Positions 19,326 to 29,300 of a DNA stretch of 64,000 nucleotides are shown here, in pieces; positions within the stretch are counted from its first letter, which is position 1; each line of letters begins with the position of its first letter. A model generated the notes under the pieces. It searched no databases. It saw nothing but the letters and a program-made list of their open reading frames with translations, and was not told the origin of the DNA. The translations under genes were made by a program, and so were the position numbers. This DNA comes from Photobacterium leiognathi (GTDB taxonomy: Bacteria > Pseudomonadota > Gammaproteobacteria > Enterobacterales > Vibrionaceae), in the NCBI RefSeq assembly GCF_030685535.1, contig NZ_CP131599.1, positions 1 to 64,000 of the forward strand, written 5' to 3'.

Positions 19326-19640
19326 ATGAATAACACTAACGCATTTCACTTACTACTTAAGCAAAGTCGTGAAGAACACGGTATGACGCAAGTTGATGTC
19401 GCGAAAAGCCTTAATATTGCAAGGCAGACTTACTTAGATTTAGAGTACGGACGCACACAACCACGACTAGATACACTCTTAACACTAGCATCACTTTTTA
19501 ATAAAAGTGTCGCGTTTTTTGCGGGTGAACGCCCCTCATTAGATGGGTTTGAAACAAAAGCGTTATTTGAAGAGTTGCAACAACGTTATGTGGCGCTTTC
19601 CGATAACATGCCTGATACAGCCACAGCTACCCCAGAATAA
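19326..19640 (+). CDS. XRE-family transcriptional regulator
   Basis: A 104-residue protein with an N-terminal helix-turn-helix of the Cro/CI type at about residues 8-62: LKQSREEHGMTQVDVAKSLN, then IARQTYLDLEYGRTQPRLDT. The C-terminal 40 residues are acidic and probably mediate dimerisation. It faces away from the hypothetical gene at 18611, so it may regulate that divergent pair. A strong terminator follows the stop. Confidence 0.85.
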   Translation: MNNTNAFHLLLKQSREEHGMTQVDVAKSLNIARQTYLDLEYGRTQPRLDTLLTLASLFNKSVAFFAGERPSLDGFETKALFEELQQRYVALSDNMPDTATATPE

Positions 19641-19644
19641 AAAA

Positions 19645-19671
19645 AAGGCCACTGACTGATCAGTGGCCCTT
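19645..19671 (+). terminator. Terminator after the XRE regulator
   Basis: GGCCACTG pairs with CAGTGGCC, flanked by an A run and a short CTT stretch just past the stop codon. Confidence 0.65.
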
Positions 19672-19754
19672 ACCGACAATATCTACAGACAGCACCTAGA
19701 TACATCGACGGTTAAATATTTTGCAAGGATTAGGTTGTAAGGCTGAGAACCCCC

Positions 19755-21257
19755 CTGTCTCTTATACACAAATCCCTAAGCCAATGCTTGGGGATTTTTT
19801 TGAACTAATTTTATGTTTCATGATCTGATCATCTAAGCAATGATAAGGATGATTATGATGACCTATATAGAACCAACTCTTTGGGCTCAAAAACAATTCG
19901 GTCAAGCCGATCTTAATGACCCAAGACGCACTCAAAGACTCGTTGCTCTAGCTACCTCTCTGGCTGAACAACCTGGTGTCCCTATCTCAAAACTCATCAT
20001 CTCCCCAGCCGATATGGAAGGGGCTTATCGCTTTATTCGTAATGACCAAATCAAAGCAGAAGATATTGCAGAAGCTGGATTCTATGTCACAGCACAAGAA
20101 GCTTTAGAGCAACAAACACTGCTTGCATTGGAAGATACCACTTCTCTAAGTTACTCACATCACAGCATACAAGATACACTCGGGCATTCCAATCAAGGTA
20201 ATCGACACAGAGCAATGTTCGTTCATTCAACATTGCTTTTTGCTCCCGAAACTCACACTGTGGTTGGTTTAATCGAACAACAACGCTGGACCCGAGATAT
20301 TGAAAAACGTGGTCAAAGACACCAGCACGCAACTCGACCATACAAAGAAAAAGAAAGTTATAAATGGGAACAAGCATCTCGCCATGTTGCAGAGCGACTA
20401 GGCGAGAAAATGTCAGAGGTTATTTCTGTATGTGATAGAGAAGCCGATTTATTCGAGTACCTCACTTACAAGCACGAGCAACAACAACGATTTATCGTTC
20501 GCTCAATGCAAAGTCGCTGTATCGAGGAGCATGATAATCGTCTTTATGACTACGCTTCCAAGTTGTTATCAGCAGGAAGCAAAGAGCTAAAAATACCGCA
20601 AAAAGGCGGTCGTAAGTCTCGCACGGCTCATCTAGACATCAAATATGCTCCCGTGACACTTAAGTCTCCCGCCAATAAAAAAGAGTTCGATAATATCTCT
20701 CTCTACTATGTTGGATGTATAGAGCAAGGTGAGAGTGACGACAAGCTCGCATGGCATTTACTGACATCAGAGCCTGTAACGAACAAAGAGGAAGCACTTA
20801 AAATCTTCAGTTATTATGAGCGTCGTTGGCTGATAGAAGATTTTCACAAGGTTTGGAAAAGTGAAGGCACGCAAGTTGAACAACTGAGAATGCAAAGTAA
20901 AGATAACTTAGAAAGGCTCAGTGTTATTTTGGCATTTATTGCTACTCGTTTACTCCAGTTAAGATTTATGAACGAATCTAAAGAGTTATCTAGTAGCTGT
21001 TGTGAACGGGTGTTAAAAGGTAAAGCGTGGAAGCTTATGTGGTTAAAATTAGAGAAGAAAAAAATGCCCAAAGAAGCACCAAATATATCGTGGGCTTACA
21101 AAAGTATTGCACGGTTAGGTGGTTGGAAAGATACCAAGCGGACGGGTCGCGCTTCTGTAAAGACATTATGGCAAGGATGGTTTAGGTTACAAACCATCCT
21201 TGAAGGATATGAACTAGCTAAGTCTCTTGAACACAATGACTTGTGATCAAGAGACAG
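19755..21257 (+). mobile_element. IS4-family (IS50/Tn5-like) insertion sequence, 1503 bp
   Basis: The left end begins CTGTCTCTTATACACAAAT and the right end, read inward, CTGTCTCTTGATCACAAGT. These match the outside and inside ends of IS50 closely; the left end has the GTC of the laboratory mosaic end. One transposase gene fills the element. The flanks are GAGAACCCC(C) and GAGAAACCC(C), a possible imperfect 9-bp target duplication. Confidence 0.85.
19840..21246 (+). CDS. IS4-family transposase, IS50/Tn5-like
   Basis: A 468-residue DDE transposase closely resembling Tn5 Tnp. It has an N-terminal DNA-binding domain with DPRRTQRLVALA and MEGAYRFIRN, the first catalytic Asp in LALEDTTSLSYSH, the second in VCDREADLFEYL, and the YREK-type signature with the catalytic Glu in YYERRWLIEDFHKVWKSEG. 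The C terminus (YKSIARLGGWKDTKRTG, LWQGWFRLQ) matches the Tn5 dimerisation region. Internal Met codons at 19855 and 19858 could serve as starts, as in the shorter Tn5 inhibitor. The frame is intact. Confidence 0.93.
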   Translation: MIRMIMMTYIEPTLWAQKQFGQADLNDPRRTQRLVALATSLAEQPGVPISKLIISPADMEGAYRFIRNDQIKAEDIAEAGFYVTAQEALEQQTLLALEDTTSLSYSHHSIQDTLGHSNQGNRHRAMFVHSTLLFAPETHTVVGLIEQQRWTRDIEKRGQRHQHATRPYKEKESYKWEQASRHVAERLGEKMSEVISVCDREADLFEYLTYKHEQQQRFIVRSMQSRCIEEHDNRLYDYASKLLSAGSKELKIPQKGGRKSRTAHLDIKYAPVTLKSPANKKEFDNISLYYVGCIEQGESDDKLAWHLLTSEPVTNKEEALKIFSYYERRWLIEDFHKVWKSEGTQVEQLRMQSKDNLERLSVILAFIATRLLQLRFMNESKELSSSCCERVLKGKAWKLMWLKLEKKKMPKEAPNISWAYKSIARLGGWKDTKRTGRASVKTLWQGWFRLQTILEGYELAKSLEHNDL

Positions 21258-21291
21258 GAGAAACCCCAGCCTTTTTGTAGGGTGTTGCGTA

Positions 21292-22443
21292 TTACATGCG
21301 TGCTTTGAAGATCGCTACGATTTCTTCTAGGCTCGCTTTGCGTGGGTTCGTTAAAGAACACGCATCGTTTAGAGCGTTTTGCGCCATGAACGCTAGCTTA
21401 TCTTCAGTTACACCTAAATCAGCTAGGCGTTGCTTGGTGCCTACCTTTTCAGATAGTGCATCAATGGCTTCAAGGGCTGCATTTACTGCTTGCTCTTGGG
21501 TCATTGCTGCAGTGTCGATACCCATTGCTTTCGCAATATCAACAAAACGCTCTGGTACTTGCTTCGCGTTAAAGCGCGAAACTTCTGCCAATAGGATGGC
21601 GTTACATAGGCCATGAGCCAGGTCGTAAACACCACCTAATTGGTGTGCCATTGAGTGAACGTAACCTAAAGATGCATTAGAGAATGCCATACCAGCAAGG
21701 TACTCGCCGTACTGCATTGCATCACGTGCTGCGCGATTTTGACCGTCGTTCACAGCAGTTTCTAGGTTGTTTACAATCAGCTCAATCGCTTTAATGGCAG
21801 AGGCATCAGTGATTGGTGTCGCTGCAGTTGAAACATACGCTTCAACGGCGTGCGTTAATGCATCCATACCGGTTGCAGCGGTTAGGAACTTAGGCATTGC
21901 TACCATTAGCTCTGAATCGTTCACTGCAATAATTGGCGTGAAGTGCTTATCAACCACTGGGTATTTGGTTTCATCTTCTTGGTTAGTGATGATTGCAAAC
22001 ACTGTCATTTCTGAAGCAGTACCTGCTGTTGTGTTCACGGTTACCAATGGAAGCTGTGGCTTTTTAGAAAGGTGTACACCTTTAGAGTAATCACGAATAT
22101 GACCACCGTTCGCTGCCACCAATGCGATACCTTTAGCAGTATCGTGTGATGAACCACCACCGAATGAAATCACAAAATCAGAATGGCTGTTTGCAAGTAG
22201 CTCTAGGCCATCTTCAATGTTTTTCTCTGTTGGGTTTGGCTGCACACCATCGTAAATAGTGAAATCAATACCGTGAGCGGTTAGCTCGTCAGTTAGCTTG
22301 CTAACTAAACCCACTTCAACTAATACACTGTCTGTCACGATTAGGGCTTTTTTCAGCTCTTTTGACGCAAGTTCCGCACCTAAAGATTGAATAGCATTAG
22401 GACCCATTAATGTTACAGGTGGCATGTAGAATACATTGCTCAT
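21292..22443 (-). CDS. Iron-containing alcohol dehydrogenase (YiaY/AdhB type)
   Basis: A 383-residue NAD-dependent group III alcohol dehydrogenase. The nucleotide-binding part has FVISFGGGSSHDTAKGIALV near residue 92 and TTAGTASEMTVFA near 138. The C-terminal domain holds the metal ligands in ATGMDALTHAVEAYVS and GYVHSMAHQLGGVYDLAHG. It is close to E. coli YiaY and to ethanol dehydrogenases of the AdhB type; the substrate cannot be fixed from sequence. Codon use and length are normal. The IS50-like element lies 34 bases beyond the stop codon, between this gene and its original neighbour. Confidence 0.92.
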   Translation of the reverse strand: MSNVFYMPPVTLMGPNAIQSLGAELASKELKKALIVTDSVLVEVGLVSKLTDELTAHGIDFTIYDGVQPNPTEKNIEDGLELLANSHSDFVISFGGGSSHDTAKGIALVAANGGHIRDYSKGVHLSKKPQLPLVTVNTTAGTASEMTVFAIITNQEDETKYPVVDKHFTPIIAVNDSELMVAMPKFLTAATGMDALTHAVEAYVSTAATPITDASAIKAIELIVNNLETAVNDGQNRAARDAMQYGEYLAGMAFSNASLGYVHSMAHQLGGVYDLAHGLCNAILLAEVSRFNAKQVPERFVDIAKAMGIDTAAMTQEQAVNAALEAIDALSEKVGTKQRLADLGVTEDKLAFMAQNALNDACSLTNPRKASLEEIVAIFKARM

Positions 22444-22685
22444 AATGAAGCTCCGTTAATATTTAAGAATTTATGTTGGCTTATCGCATGTGCCATAAAC
22501 CGGAATTTTTTACAGAGTGTGAGTAGCAAAGTGAGTGTTACCAGCACCGAATCGTTATGGTTGTTGTTGGTGTCGATGCCGACATCTTCTCATTTACTGA
22601 AATATAAACAATAGAGTTAAAAGTAAATAACTATTACGTACAGGTAATAATAAAAGTGAGCGTATTGTTTGCAGCGCTCAGCGGC

Positions 22686-22928
22686 TTATTTATCTGCTGC
22701 TGATAGTAGTTTTTCAGCAAAGCTTAGGTGCGCTTTAGGTTGAGTGAACACCACACCAGAGTGTGAACGCTCTGCAGTGCCTTGTTTTTGGTAGTGCTCT
22801 ACATTCATGCTGTTAGCAACAGCTTTTTCAAATTGTACGTTACCTGTGAAGTCGCCATCTTTAGCTGAAACGTTGTAAGACATAGCGATAATAGCGGCTG
22901 CGATGGTTGCTTTAATAACTGTTTTCAT
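22686..22928 (-). CDS. Small exported protein of unknown function
   Basis: An 80-residue protein with a signal peptide (KTVIKATIAAAIIAMSYNVSA). The mature part of about 58 residues is polar, lacks cysteine, and contains HYQKQGTAERSHSGVVFTQP. The family was not recognised. A GTTTTATTACTC region lies just upstream without a clear ribosome site. It stands alone, with a long empty region upstream. Confidence 0.6.
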   Translation of the reverse strand: MKTVIKATIAAAIIAMSYNVSAKDGDFTGNVQFEKAVANSMNVEHYQKQGTAERSHSGVVFTQPKAHLSFAEKLLSAADK

Positions 22929-23851
22929 GAGTAATAAAACCTTGTGTATTTATGTTTGTGAACGCCTTGTGCGTTTCGATGGGTGTATTATTAATAATTA
23001 CCTAAAAAACAACAACACACCCAAAACACAAAAGATTATTACCAAAATGTAATAATAAGTACCAAGGTAAGGTATGTAGAGAAAGGAAGGGAGCAGTAGA
23101 AAGCGAAGCCATCTAGTAATCACTACTACGTTTGGCATAGATTGACGAATCAGTGTGACGTAGTGTTATTAAGATACAGCCTAAAGTGACATCTATAAGA
23201 ACAGATCATAAAGCTAAACTCATTTCTGCTCCTTTCCTCTTGAGTGCTTTTACTTATGCGAATAATAGTAATGTAATTTTTGATTAGCTGACTGTTTATC
23301 TGAACAACTATAATCAAGCATGATATCTATTTTATTTCATATAAAATAAAAGATTTAGTCTTACCTAAAAACCAAAGATAATTAAAATATTATGATTTTA
23401 ATTCTAGTAAGAAAGATTTTTAAATACATTTTTTTACTTTCTAAACCGAAATAAATTTAAGATTAACCTCATGATAATTATAACTTTAACAGAATGCCTT
23501 TGACATTGTTTGAGATGTATTATTCTTATAAAAACAAGACCTTACAAAACAAATTAAATGCTAATTTAAATTTATTTCTAACATTAACCCTTTCATTAAA
23601 AATTTATTTTAGGTACAGTGCCGCCGTCACTGTCTAAGTTTAACTGATCTTTTTAATTTAATTTTTAACTAAAAAAGCCATTTACCAATAACTCTTTTTT
23701 TTGCTACTTTGAATTTAGTTATTTTAAGTTTGGCTTATTGGCACAGCTCAGATTCAAGCGTTTTAAAATATCATCTCAACACATAACAAGGTCATAAATA
23801 CAGACAAAAACTGGCTAGTAACAGCAACGTTATACTAAATATGGAGACCTA
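22929..23851. other. 920-bp AT-rich gap without a gene
   Basis: No frame, RNA gene or repeat of the window was recognised. It lies between two divergent genes and presumably holds both promoters; its length could hide a small RNA or decayed DNA. Confidence 0.3.
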
Positions 23852-24661
23852 ATGGATTTAGAAATTTATCAAGTTGATTCGTTTACGACAAAAGCGTTCA
23901 AGGGAAATCCTGCGGGAGTCTGTATAACGGCCAATGGCTTAAGTGAAAGTTTGATGCTTTCAATTGCTGAAGAAATGGCTGTATCTGAAACGGCATTTTT
24001 ATCGCTTTCTGATATGACGTTAAGGTGGTTTACACCTAAAGCAGAGGTGAAACTATGTGGTCATGGAACACTCGCTGTTGCTCATGTGCTTAAAGAGCGT
24101 GGACAAGTAAAGTCAGGTGATAGCGTTAATTTTAAAACACTATCAGGCACTTTAACTGCACTCATCAATGAATCTACAATCGAATTGGATTTCCCATCAC
24201 CAGTCATTGAATGTGATATTCCTCAATCCCAAGAACTACTCGACAATTTAGGTTTAGAAGAAAGTCATGTTCGCTTCTTTGGAGGCTTTGAGACGAAGGT
24301 CTTTATAGAAGTTGACAGTGAAGAAACACTACTAAATATTCAGCCCAATTTTGAAGCCATGAAACAAAGAAATGGTCGTGGTGTTCTAGTAACTACCCAA
24401 TCGGAAAGTAACGAATTCGACTTTATTTCGAGATACTTTGCACCTTGGGTTGGAGTAAATGAAGATCCTGTTACAGGTTCAGCACACTGCGCTTTAACCG
24501 TATATTGGTCAGAAAAACTGGGTAAGTTAGATTTTAAAGGTTATCAAGCATCTGAACGCGGTGGGCATGTTGCGACTGAACTTTTATCTAATGGACGCAC
24601 TAAATTGATAGGTGCTGCAGTAACCGTCATTAAAGGGATTATGCAGGTATCTGCCGCATAA
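23852..24661 (+). CDS. PhzF-family isomerase/epimerase
   Basis: A 269-residue protein of the PhzF (diaminopimelate-epimerase-like) fold. The N-terminal half has IYQVDSFTTKAFKGNPAGVC and the conserved ETAFLS catalytic Glu region near residue 48; GHGTLAVAHVL follows near 71. The second half mirrors the first, with FAPWVGVNEDPVTGSAHCAL near 200. The family contains isomerases acting in phenazine and other pathways; the substrate is unknown here. A GGAG site precedes the ATG. It converges on the broken LysR gene. Confidence 0.9.
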   Translation: MDLEIYQVDSFTTKAFKGNPAGVCITANGLSESLMLSIAEEMAVSETAFLSLSDMTLRWFTPKAEVKLCGHGTLAVAHVLKERGQVKSGDSVNFKTLSGTLTALINESTIELDFPSPVIECDIPQSQELLDNLGLEESHVRFFGGFETKVFIEVDSEETLLNIQPNFEAMKQRNGRGVLVTTQSESNEFDFISRYFAPWVGVNEDPVTGSAHCALTVYWSEKLGKLDFKGYQASERGGHVATELLSNGRTKLIGAAVTVIKGIMQVSAA

Positions 24662-24850
24662 CTGCAAATCAGGGTATGTGTCAAATAGTCGGCACATATC
24701 TAAACGTTAGACAAAACCCAAACTACCTCTTAGTCAGTAAATATAACTGTGTGGCTCTTTCCTTTCCGTTAACATAACAAAATATTCCACAACACAACTT
24801 CGTCAAAAACTACCTCGATAAGAGAAGTAGTCATTGGTTTTTAGCGATAG

Positions 24851-25641
24851 CTACGTACGTAAAGAATCTATAAACAGGTTTAGCAGATGAGGTTGTTGAG
24901 GATGGTAAGCACTAATCGCAACAATTCTTCTTTGGTACTTTTTATGAGGTATCGTTATGATATTAATGTCATTTTTGAATTTATCTAATGCAAACCAGTA
25001 AGGAATAACAGAAACACCGACGTTATCCGCAACAAGTTGAGTGATAATTTCCAAAGAATCGAGATCAAAAATAGGCTCTAATGTTATTGCTTCAGCTTGA
25101 ACATAAGATTCAGCGATTTTGCCTCCCCAACACCTTGGGTCATAACGAATATATGGATTCTGACTCAATATTTTTTTTGCCGTACTGTGCACACTCTTAT
25201 GACAGATCACAGCTAACGGCTCTTCTCTTAATATCCAATACTGTAAGCTTTTGGGAATGTCTCCGAATGGCATCATCATAATTGCAGCGTCAATATCGCC
25301 ATCAATCACTTGTTGATATAAATCAATAGAGTTCCCGGGGGTAATACTAAATTTAGCGTCAGGTGCTGCCGTACGAAGATACTGTAATATAGAAGGTATA
25401 TAAGCCGTTAACGATGTTGAATTTACACCAACGCTTTTGCTTTCGGCAATAGCATTAAACAACTATTCGTAGGTTGTACAGTATTCCCCGCTCGACTAAA
25501 AAGCTTACACTTAAACTCTCTTTCAAGTGATTGAATTCTCTGACTTACAGCCGCAGGTGTGAGAAGTTGCTCTCTTGCAGCAGCTGCAATAGAACCTTGC
25601 TCAACAACGGTAATAAGCGTTTCAAGAAAGCGAGTATCCAT
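24851..25641 (-). pseudogene. LysR-family regulator broken by an internal deletion
   Basis: The N-terminal piece (from 25641) holds the winged helix-turn-helix: LETLITVVEQGSIAAAAREQ, then TPAAVSQRIQSLEREF, and ends KAKALV at a stop codon near 25423. The effector-binding domain continues in another frame as KSVGVNSTSLTAYIPSILQY to the end. About 20 linker residues that LysR proteins carry between these segments are missing, so a frame-changing deletion joined the two parts. It is divergent from ridA and the PLP dehydratase, which it would have controlled. A translated C-terminal domain alone could not bind DNA. Confidence 0.8.
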
Positions 25642-25759
25642 AGTTTTCCTTACGAATGAAGAAACAATAACTTAGTTTTTCTAATGACTTTTTCCCACTA
25701 AAGTATCGTTACTTTTTAGTGAAGTCCAACTCAAGTGCTGAATAATAAGAGAAATCCTA

Positions 25760-26221
25760 ATGTTAACAACACAATGCTCCCAACAAGACGATACCAAAAG
25801 CAAACCTAACCGTCCGGGAGGATTATATTCTAGCTATGTAAAAATGGGTGATCAGTTATATATATCAGGACAAACATCAAGAGTTGATGATTGTGTTATG
25901 CAAGGGCGATTAGGGGATACCCTCACCATTGATGATGGAAAAAAAGCCGCTCAACTATGCGCACGTAACGTACTAGATCAAGTTGATCAATTCTGCCACG
26001 ACAATGCAGCTGAAATAAAAGCAACGATTAAATTACAAGTTTTTATGCAAGCTACTGAGAATTTTAATGATCATGCCAAAGTCGCTGATGGTGCCTCAGA
26101 ATATTTACAAGAAAAGCTTGGAGAGCAAGGTCGACATTGTCGAACCGCTGTTGGGGTAGCAAGCCTTCCTCGTGGTGCTGCTGTTGAAATTGATGCCATT
26201 TTTGAATTAGTAAGCGACTGA
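25760..26221 (+). CDS. RidA/YjgF-family enamine/imine deaminase
   Basis: A 153-residue RidA-family protein. These trimers hydrolyse reactive enamine/imine intermediates released by PLP enzymes. The conserved parts are GLYSSYVKMGDQLYISGQT near residue 22, VFMQATENFNDHAKVADG in the middle, and RTAVGVASLPRGAAVEIDAI at the end, where the Arg that holds the substrate carboxylate is present (CRTAVGV). The partner is clear: a threonine/serine-dehydratase-like gene starts 2 bases after its stop. Confidence 0.88.
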   Translation: MLTTQCSQQDDTKSKPNRPGGLYSSYVKMGDQLYISGQTSRVDDCVMQGRLGDTLTIDDGKKAAQLCARNVLDQVDQFCHDNAAEIKATIKLQVFMQATENFNDHAKVADGASEYLQEKLGEQGRHCRTAVGVASLPRGAAVEIDAIFELVSD

Positions 26222-26223
26222 TT

Positions 26224-27195
26224 ATGTTAAATAAAAAAGAAATAGAAACCGCTTATAAGCGCGTACAACCACATCTAAAGTCCCTGCCTTTAATGACAAG
26301 TGATTATATTAATACACAGCTTAATGCTGATGTTTTCTTTCAATTTGAAGGTGCTCAAATCACAGGCTCGTTCAAGGTTAGAGGTGCATTGAATACGCTG
26401 CTAACGTTAAAAGAGCAAGGCAAGATCCCTAAGCATGTTGTGACATTTAGTTCCGGTAATCATGCTCAAGCCGTCGCGTATGCATATAAAAAATTAGCGA
26501 TACCTGCGACAGTTTACATCCCCAAAACAGCCGCTGAATTTAAAATAAAAATGACACGCTTTTTAGGTGCAAAGGTTGTTGTGACTGATGATAGAAAAGA
26601 AGCAGAGTGCTTTTCGCAACAGCTTGCAGAGCAAGGGGCAACATTCATCCATCCCTACGATAATGACGACGTTATCTTAGGACAAGGTACAAGTTGCTAT
26701 GAGGCATTATCCAATGGATTACAGCCTGATACGATTTTTGCACCAATCGGTGGCGGCGGCTTAATTAGTGGGACATTGCTCGTGGCGCAACGATTATCCC
26801 CCTCTTCACTTATTATCGGTGGTGAGCCACAGCAAGCTAATGACGCTTATCAAAGCTATATAAAAGGTAACATTGTTGGTTTTAACAACTCACCAAACAC
26901 AATTGCAGATGGCGCAAGAACCTTGCAGATCTCTGAACGTACTTTCCACCAAATAAAGCAACTGGATGATATTTTGTTAGCTTCTGAAAAAGAGATAAAA
27001 GATTGGACCAGACTTCTTTTTTCTCATTTAAAAGTTACGGTTGAACCTACCAGTGCTGTGGCAATGGTCGCTTGTCAAAAGTGGTTAACGCGTCAGGATC
27101 AAAAAAAGCGTAAATCTGTACTTGTCATTCTTTCTGGTGGCAATATTGATGACACCACTTTTCAGGCACTTTGGGATAAAGAACATATAGAGTAA
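26224..27195 (+). CDS. PLP-dependent threonine/serine dehydratase family enzyme
   Basis: A 323-residue fold-type II PLP enzyme. The Schiff-base Lys is in ITGSFKVRGALN near residue 52; the phosphate-binding glycine loop is PIGGGGLISG near 175; FSSGNHAQAVAYAYK is the substrate loop. It lacks a C-terminal ACT regulatory domain, so it resembles catabolic threonine/serine dehydratase, serine racemase or hydroxyaspartate dehydratase more than biosynthetic IlvA. It forms a two-gene operon with ridA, which would remove its enamine product. Confidence 0.88.
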   Translation: MLNKKEIETAYKRVQPHLKSLPLMTSDYINTQLNADVFFQFEGAQITGSFKVRGALNTLLTLKEQGKIPKHVVTFSSGNHAQAVAYAYKKLAIPATVYIPKTAAEFKIKMTRFLGAKVVVTDDRKEAECFSQQLAEQGATFIHPYDNDDVILGQGTSCYEALSNGLQPDTIFAPIGGGGLISGTLLVAQRLSPSSLIIGGEPQQANDAYQSYIKGNIVGFNNSPNTIADGARTLQISERTFHQIKQLDDILLASEKEIKDWTRLLFSHLKVTVEPTSAVAMVACQKWLTRQDQKKRKSVLVILSGGNIDDTTFQALWDKEHIE

Positions 27196-27339
27196 AGTTG
27201 CTCTATCATAAGTTATTCAGTGGTCTTTGATATCTACCGCTGGTTTAACAAGAATTAGGAGCCAATATGACGATTGCCCCCTTGTCATATTAAAGATAGT
27301 GATGATTAATAATGTAGGTTACTGCCTCAATCTACAGAT

Positions 27340-29064
27340 TTACCACTCACCAACAAGCAAACGACTTTTCACACCATTAACTTGCAAGCCCATCACTTCA
27401 AATACATCATCAAAATTGCGACAAGCTAACGGTAAATGAGGCAAAGATAATACGGCTTCATCAAAAAAACGTTTCTGCTCTTGCTCGGTTTGCCACGCGA
27501 TTTGCCACCAATTGACGATACGCTCTCTCGAATCAATTAAACGACGTCGAGTCGGCACACGTGCTCGTTTTTGGTTATTTTCGGTTTTACTTGCTGGCAA
27601 TAAATTCCATTTATCATTATTCGGCCAGTAAGCAAATGGTAGACAGTGATCTACTTGATAATCAGGTTGTAAGCGTCTACCACTCCAAACACTTTCCAGC
27701 TCAACACCATTTTGCTGTAAAGCCTTGATCTTTTGGCGCACACCACTGGTATCATGGCTTTCATCAATCCATTTCAAGCAATCGAAATAGGTTTGTAAAG
27801 GAATACCTCGCTCTTCATTTAATTTATAGCGACGCATTTCCGCTATCCATTGATTAACGACTAATGGCTCAATCCAACTACTATATAAACGCAAACATTC
27901 CCATAAACTTTCGTCTAACACGAAATTACCAAACTCAGCTAACGCTTCAAGTTCCAGCACAAAAGCATCCGTTGTACGTGCTTTCTCTCGTTCCATTTGA
28001 AATAAGGTATTCTTTTTATCACCTTGATAAATAAAGGTAACAGGACCATCTTGAATCGTTTTTAAACTATCTCGAATTGCAGTTTGGAGCGCTTTTGCTT
28101 CATCACCAACAAACATAGCTCCTATTGATAAATCATCTGCACTAAGATGCGTCAGCTTTTTCCAGCCTTGTTCTTTTACAAAACCAAGACCTTTTTTACA
28201 ATCACTACTTTGCTGAATACCACAACCGTCAATATCAATGTCTATCAAGCGCTTAAACTGTCGTATCCAGTACAGCGCCACTAAGCCTAGTGGTAAACGT
28301 ACCTTGTTATCTTCACGGCTAAGTACCGCACCGGGATGTGCATCTGCGATATGTAAAAGTGTACGTAGTAACGCCAATTTATAAGTAGCAGATTTGGCAT
28401 CATTCACAATGATTTGCCTAACCTTGAGCAGATCGCCTGTACCATCATCAGGCAACTGCATCACTACTGTTTGCCATTGCACGCAATTGCGGCCTAATTC
28501 ATCAGCGTCTAAGTCAGAAATCAAGTTAACTTGAAGCGCATGTTTCTGTGCCAACTGTTCTAGCTCTTCAACACTGACATCATAAGCTTTTCGAACATCA
28601 GAAAAGTCGCCATAGCGCAGCGAGATCACTAACTTTCCACTCGGTGCGAGAAGGTTGGATAATTTACGAAAAGCACGTTCACGCACAGAAGATGAAAGGT
28701 GCATCCAGACTGCAGATAACAAAATACAATCAAAACGAATACCAAGCTCAACAATGCTGTTTAGCTCTGGTAATTGATCATCAAGCCAAGTGATTTTATC
28801 CGCATACTCTTGCGTATATTTTTCACCTTGTTCACGTAATGCTTGCGCGGGCTCTATCGAATAAACATCACAATGATGCTTCGCAAACCATAGTGCATCA
28901 CGTCCTGCTCCTGCACCAACATCAAGCACTTTCAAAACATTTTTTGATGAACTAGCAGGCCAATGTGCTTGCCAATTTTGATGCACTTTCTCAAAGCTCA
29001 ACGACTGGTATTGCTCACTCAGGATAAGCGCATTTTGGTCATAAAAATCAATGGTTTTAGACAT
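27340..29064 (-). CDS. Fusion of a SAM methyltransferase and an HNH nuclease domain
   Basis: A 574-residue protein. The N-terminal 200 residues are a class I methyltransferase with the SAM loop VLKVLDVGAGAGRDALWFAK near residue 45 and motif RFDCILLSAVWMHLS near 110. A middle region of about 270 residues with no recognised motif follows (LPLGLVALYWIRQFKRLIDI is a landmark). Near 480-530 comes an HNH-like site: YQVDHCLPFAYWPNNDKWNL then LPASKTENNQKR, with Asp-His, Asn and Asn-x-x-Lys in the usual order. The pairing suggests a modification-restriction or defence function, but this is inference. It is a single gene with no partner, converging on the PLP dehydratase gene. Confidence 0.75.
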   Translation of the reverse strand: MSKTIDFYDQNALILSEQYQSLSFEKVHQNWQAHWPASSSKNVLKVLDVGAGAGRDALWFAKHHCDVYSIEPAQALREQGEKYTQEYADKITWLDDQLPELNSIVELGIRFDCILLSAVWMHLSSSVRERAFRKLSNLLAPSGKLVISLRYGDFSDVRKAYDVSVEELEQLAQKHALQVNLISDLDADELGRNCVQWQTVVMQLPDDGTGDLLKVRQIIVNDAKSATYKLALLRTLLHIADAHPGAVLSREDNKVRLPLGLVALYWIRQFKRLIDIDIDGCGIQQSSDCKKGLGFVKEQGWKKLTHLSADDLSIGAMFVGDEAKALQTAIRDSLKTIQDGPVTFIYQGDKKNTLFQMEREKARTTDAFVLELEALAEFGNFVLDESLWECLRLYSSWIEPLVVNQWIAEMRRYKLNEERGIPLQTYFDCLKWIDESHDTSGVRQKIKALQQNGVELESVWSGRRLQPDYQVDHCLPFAYWPNNDKWNLLPASKTENNQKRARVPTRRRLIDSRERIVNWWQIAWQTEQEQKRFFDEAVLSLPHLPLACRNFDDVFEVMGLQVNGVKSRLLVGEW

Positions 29065-29300
29065 GATGATAGTTCAGAAAATAACATGTTTTCATCATAC
29101 TGTAAGTCATTGATATTCACGATATGAAAATCAGTAAGTTATTAAGTTTACGAAGGTTTAAATAATGTGTGAGCGATAATCTAAAGATATGAATGTGATA
29201 CTTGTATGAAAATGTAATTCGAAATGAATGCAACATCTCATTCTGACCAACCAGAAACTCTCTTTTCCCTTTAAATGTATTCGGATCCTGAGAATCTCTA

